Assembly (NCBI GenBank): GCA_016935045.1
Contig: JAFGRS010000342.1
Span: 1 to 7,913, forward strand
DNA length: 7,913 nt
From: Lentisphaeria bacterium
GTDB taxonomy: Bacteria; Verrucomicrobiota; Lentisphaeria; Oligosphaerales; JAFGRS01
Direction of reading: 5' to 3'
Part shown: positions 5,757 through 7,913 of the stretch, piece after piece
How the letters are laid out: each line of letters begins with the position of its first letter
How positions within the stretch are numbered: the first letter of the stretch is position 1
Position numbers and translations under genes: made by a program
Notes under the pieces: generated by a model
What the model saw: the letters and a program-made list of their open reading frames with translations, nothing else
The model's database searches: none
Told to the model about the DNA's origin: nothing

Positions 5757-6308
5757 ATGGTCACCGATACCGCAGCGGCGCCGGCGACACGTCTTGCCAA
5801 GACCGGCGTCCGGCGCTTGACGCCCGAGATCACCACCGTTTTCGAGGGCACGTTCTCGCTGCTGCATGTCGGCGTCAAGGGCGACACTCTCTACCGGGGG
5901 GCCTTTGCGGCGCGCATGTTCCCCGTGCGTCACCCGGACCGTTTCATCTCGCTGCACTACACGGACGCGGCGGACAAGGAGCAGGAAATCGGGTTGATCG
6001 AGGACCTGGCCGCATTCCCGGAGGAACAGCAGGCGCTGGTCCGCCAGAGCCTGGGTCGGAACTACCACGAGAAGGTGATCCAGCGGGTGTATTCGGTCCG
6101 CTGTGACTTCGGCCTGTTGTTTTTCGATGTGGAGACGCAGTTTGGCCGGGAGGATTTCGTGATGCCCTGGCGCTACGATCGCGCCGAGGAATACGGCGAG
6201 AAAGGGAAGGTGTTGCTGGACTCCTTCGACAATCGCTTCGTGATTCCGAACGTGGAAGCGCTTCCGGGTCCGGACCAGCAGCGTTTCACGGGTTTCATCT
6301 ATTGGTGA
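5757..6308 (+). CDS. DUF1854 family protein, partner of the ABC exporter
   Basis: A 183-residue soluble protein with no signal peptide or membrane segment. It matches the DUF1854 pattern as I know it: a strand-rich first half with FPVRHPDRFISLHYTD (55-70), the conserved segment KEQEIGLIEDLAAF (74-87), a helix EEQQALVRQSLGRNYHEKVI (89-108) leading to strands VYSVRCDFGLLFFDVETQFG (111-130), and a C-terminal DNRFVIPNVEALP (158-170). The biochemical role of the family is unknown; constant linkage to this kind of ABC exporter suggests an accessory or regulatory subunit acting at the cytoplasmic face (inference). The start at 5757 is favoured by GGAGGT (5742-5747), which overlaps the end of the exporter gene, and by beginning just after the exporter stop; an earlier in-frame ATG at 5658 would overlap the exporter by 94 bases. 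Nothing looks truncated. Confidence 0.9.
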   Translation: MVTDTAAAPATRLAKTGVRRLTPEITTVFEGTFSLLHVGVKGDTLYRGAFAARMFPVRHPDRFISLHYTDAADKEQEIGLIEDLAAFPEEQQALVRQSLGRNYHEKVIQRVYSVRCDFGLLFFDVETQFGREDFVMPWRYDRAEEYGEKGKVLLDSFDNRFVIPNVEALPGPDQQRFTGFIYW

Positions 6309-6595
6309 CGCGGTTGTCCTGCCCTGCCATGCGTTCCCGTCGGCGCCGGCGGTCCTCCGCCGTACCTGCGTGGGTTCGGCATACCGCCGAGGACCTATCT
6401 GCGTGCGACGCACAGGCAGGCGGCTGGCTCCAGCGCATCTCCTCCGGGCGTTGCACTTGCGCGCGTCCTATGATCCACATGGTGAGGCCTGGCATTCCGC
6501 CCGGCGCCGGCGTGCCGTTGTGGCGTCGGGTCCATCCGTGTTGCGCCGAATCAGGGCGTCCGGAGCTTCCGGGGGCCTCTTGGGGTCGACGGGGC
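6309..6595. other. Convergent intergenic region with a small hairpin
   Basis: These 287 bases separate two converging genes. The clearest structure is a hairpin CGGCGG-TCCT-CCGCCG (6347-6362). An alternative longer pairing joins GGTCCTC (6351-6357) to GAGGACC (6389-6395). No T run follows on either strand, so a standard terminator cannot be claimed. Short open frames here lack a ribosome site or family resemblance. Confidence 0.4.
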
Positions 6596-7913
6596 TCAGG
6601 GGGAATCGGTTGCGTGCAGGAGGTACCAGATGGTGTCGGCTTCGGGGGGGATGTCGAGGGTGATGCTGCCGGGCAGGAGTTCGAGGGGCAGTCTGGCGGC
6701 AGGGCGTCCCTGACCGTCGAGGGCGCGGGCCTCCAGCGCCGGTCCCGTCCGCGTCAGGGCGATGCGTCCGCTGATGACCTCGGCGAGCACGGGTTCGGTT
6801 CCCCAGTCGGCCAGGCTTTCGCCGCCGTGGGAGGGAACAGCCCCCGAGTTGGCGGCGTCCGCGCCGATGGCCAGGAGGAGGTTCCCGGATGTCGGCAGGG
6901 GCTGCCGATCCAGGGCGACGAGTGCGACCACGGCACTGCCCGTGCGGCCGGGTCTGAGGGTCATGGTGAGGGGGCCGCAGGTGACGGTCCGGCCGCAGAC
7001 CGCGCCGGCGACGACGACCGCGAGGGGGCTGCTGACCTGGTACAGCAGGCGCTGATCTTCTCCCGTTTCCCAGCTGGCCGTGGGGGGGCCCGCCGCGGAG
7101 GGCGAAGGCGGCGCGGCGGTCCGTCGGAGGGCGAGTTCGGCGCCGGCAGGGAGGAGGCGGCGGCCCATGCGGGCCGTCATCAGTTCCGGGAAACCCCATT
7201 GCCGGCTCTTCCAGAGGTCATCGCCGCCGCGCCCGGCCGCCAGGTCGGGGAGAATCGTGTCCCGGGGGATTTCGAGGATCGCCTCCGGGGCCAGGGGAGG
7301 GATGCCGGCGGTGCGGAAGAGGATGGCCGCGGCGGGCAGGAAGACGGCCTTCTGCGGGCTGCTGGCGGTATCGAAGAAGGAGACTCGGCGCCGGGCAGTC
7401 CACTCCTCCCAGCTGTAGTTGAGGTAGTTGTGGATGACGAGGCCGTCCCAGTCCTGGAGGGCGGCGAAGGAAGCGGTCATGGGCCAGCATTCGGCCGCAT
7501 GGGGATTTGGGTGGGGGTGGTTGAACTCGCTGACCATGAAGGGTTGATCGATCATGCGCTGGGTTGCCAGCCGCAGCAGTGTTCCCCCTTCCGCGGCGGC
7601 CATGGACTGGGGGGAGACGCGCCAGTTGTTCGGGTCCCAGGGTTTGCCGGGGAAGCGTGGGTGTTGCCAGTAGGCGTGCATGTCGGTGTAGTCCATGGCG
7701 GCTTCCCGCAGCATCCCGTACGCTCCGCCGTAGGAGATCTGGGTGCCCGCGATGGGGCAACGGACCCCCAGATCCTCCCTGAGAAAGCGGCGCATGCCCT
7801 CGAAGTACCGCGTTTCCAGGTCGGCGGCGCATGCGAGCCAGTCGGCCCATTCCCGGGGCAGCCCAGCCCGGGCGACCGGGCGGCGGATGTTCCCCGCGGC
7901 CAGCGATTCCCCC
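6596..7913 (-). CDS. Glycoside hydrolase, TIM-barrel (clan GH-A-like), C-terminal part
   Basis: An incomplete gene: the frame stays open to the window edge at 7913 and the true start lies outside; about 438 residues are visible. The protein probably cleaves glycosidic bonds in a polysaccharide or glycoside. Evidence for a GH-A-type barrel is strand-like PIAGTQIS, the histidine segment DYTDMHAYWQHP (DNA about 7670-7705), and MVSEFNHPHPNP, where the glutamate codon at 7526-7528 sits at the end of a strand as expected for the catalytic nucleophile. WDGLVIHNYLNYSWEEW follows as the last barrel strand region. After the barrel, roughly the last 170 residues are strand-rich (LAVVVAGAV, LTMTLRPG, GSITLDIPPEADTIWYLL), like a C-terminal beta-sandwich. 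The acid/base glutamate and any signal peptide would be upstream of the visible part. The exact GH family and substrate cannot be assigned. Confidence 0.75.
   Translation of the reverse strand, partial: GESLAAGNIRRPVARAGLPREWADWLACAADLETRYFEGMRRFLREDLGVRCPIAGTQISYGGAYGMLREAAMDYTDMHAYWQHPRFPGKPWDPNNWRVSPQSMAAAEGGTLLRLATQRMIDQPFMVSEFNHPHPNPHAAECWPMTASFAALQDWDGLVIHNYLNYSWEEWTARRRVSFFDTASSPQKAVFLPAAAILFRTAGIPPLAPEAILEIPRDTILPDLAAGRGGDDLWKSRQWGFPELMTARMGRRLLPAGAELALRRTAAPPSPSAAGPPTASWETGEDQRLLYQVSSPLAVVVAGAVCGRTVTCGPLTMTLRPGRTGSAVVALVALDRQPLPTSGNLLLAIGADAANSGAVPSHGGESLADWGTEPVLAEVISGRIALTRTGPALEARALDGQGRPAARLPLELLPGSITLDIPPEADTIWYLLHATDSP

Noticed and set aside
3523..6308. Firm assignment of the exporter and DUF1854 pair to cyanophycin metabolism
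   Set aside because: The association is from gene neighbourhoods elsewhere; no cyanophycin synthetase or cyanophycinase is present in this window.
6295..6495. Short minus-strand frame in the convergent gap
   Set aside because: No ribosome site, arginine-rich composition, and overlap with the DUF1854 stop make a real gene unlikely.
1..7913. CRISPR array, tRNA or rRNA genes, phage defence cluster
   Set aside because: No regularly spaced repeats, tRNA-like cloverleaf or rRNA sequence was recognised, and no gene resembles known defence systems.

Overview
This window is high-GC bacterial DNA with five protein-coding genes and one decayed gene. The gene types point to the Planctomycetota/Verrucomicrobiota/Lentisphaerota side of the tree: a Gfo/Idh/MocA-type oxidoreductase, a stand-alone uroporphyrinogen-decarboxylase-fold protein, an LVIVD beta-propeller remnant, a glycoside hydrolase, and palindromic intergenic repeats that translate to GSAGASPS/GEAPAEP-like peptides. 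That assignment is an inference from gene content, not a phylogenetic result; Armatimonadota is an alternative.

Layout. 64-969 (minus) is a Gfo/Idh/MocA-like oxidoreductase with a good Shine-Dalgarno sequence and a candidate promoter. Upstream, at 1055-1107, is a palindromic repeat. 1250-1647 (plus) holds the remains of a secreted LVIVD beta-propeller gene: signal peptide plus one blade, a reading-frame break near 1523-1545, then a short C-terminal piece. 1717-2979 (plus) is an intact uroporphyrinogen-decarboxylase-like protein. 2980-3522 is a 543-base non-coding stretch with GC-rich hairpins, a terminator-like stem-loop, a perfect 27-bp inverted repeat, a second copy of the 1055-1107 repeat unit, and a good sigma70-type promoter. 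That promoter reads into a two-gene operon: a full ABC exporter (3523-5751) with an extra N-terminal soluble domain and zinc ribbon, and a DUF1854 protein (5757-6308). After a 287-base convergent gap, 6596-7913 (minus) is the C-terminal part of a glycoside hydrolase that runs off the window.

How the genes relate. The ABC exporter and DUF1854 protein are separated by only 5 bases and form a conserved pair; in other bacteria such pairs have been linked by neighbourhood to cyanophycin metabolism, but no cyanophycin gene is visible here. The oxidoreductase, UroD-like protein, LVIVD remnant and glycoside hydrolase fit an organism rich in carbohydrate and secreted-protein genes, but nothing in the sequence ties them into one pathway. 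The most notable structure outside genes is the repeat family whose identical 19-bp outer ends face each other at 1055 and 3354 and bracket the LVIVD remnant and the UroD-like gene.
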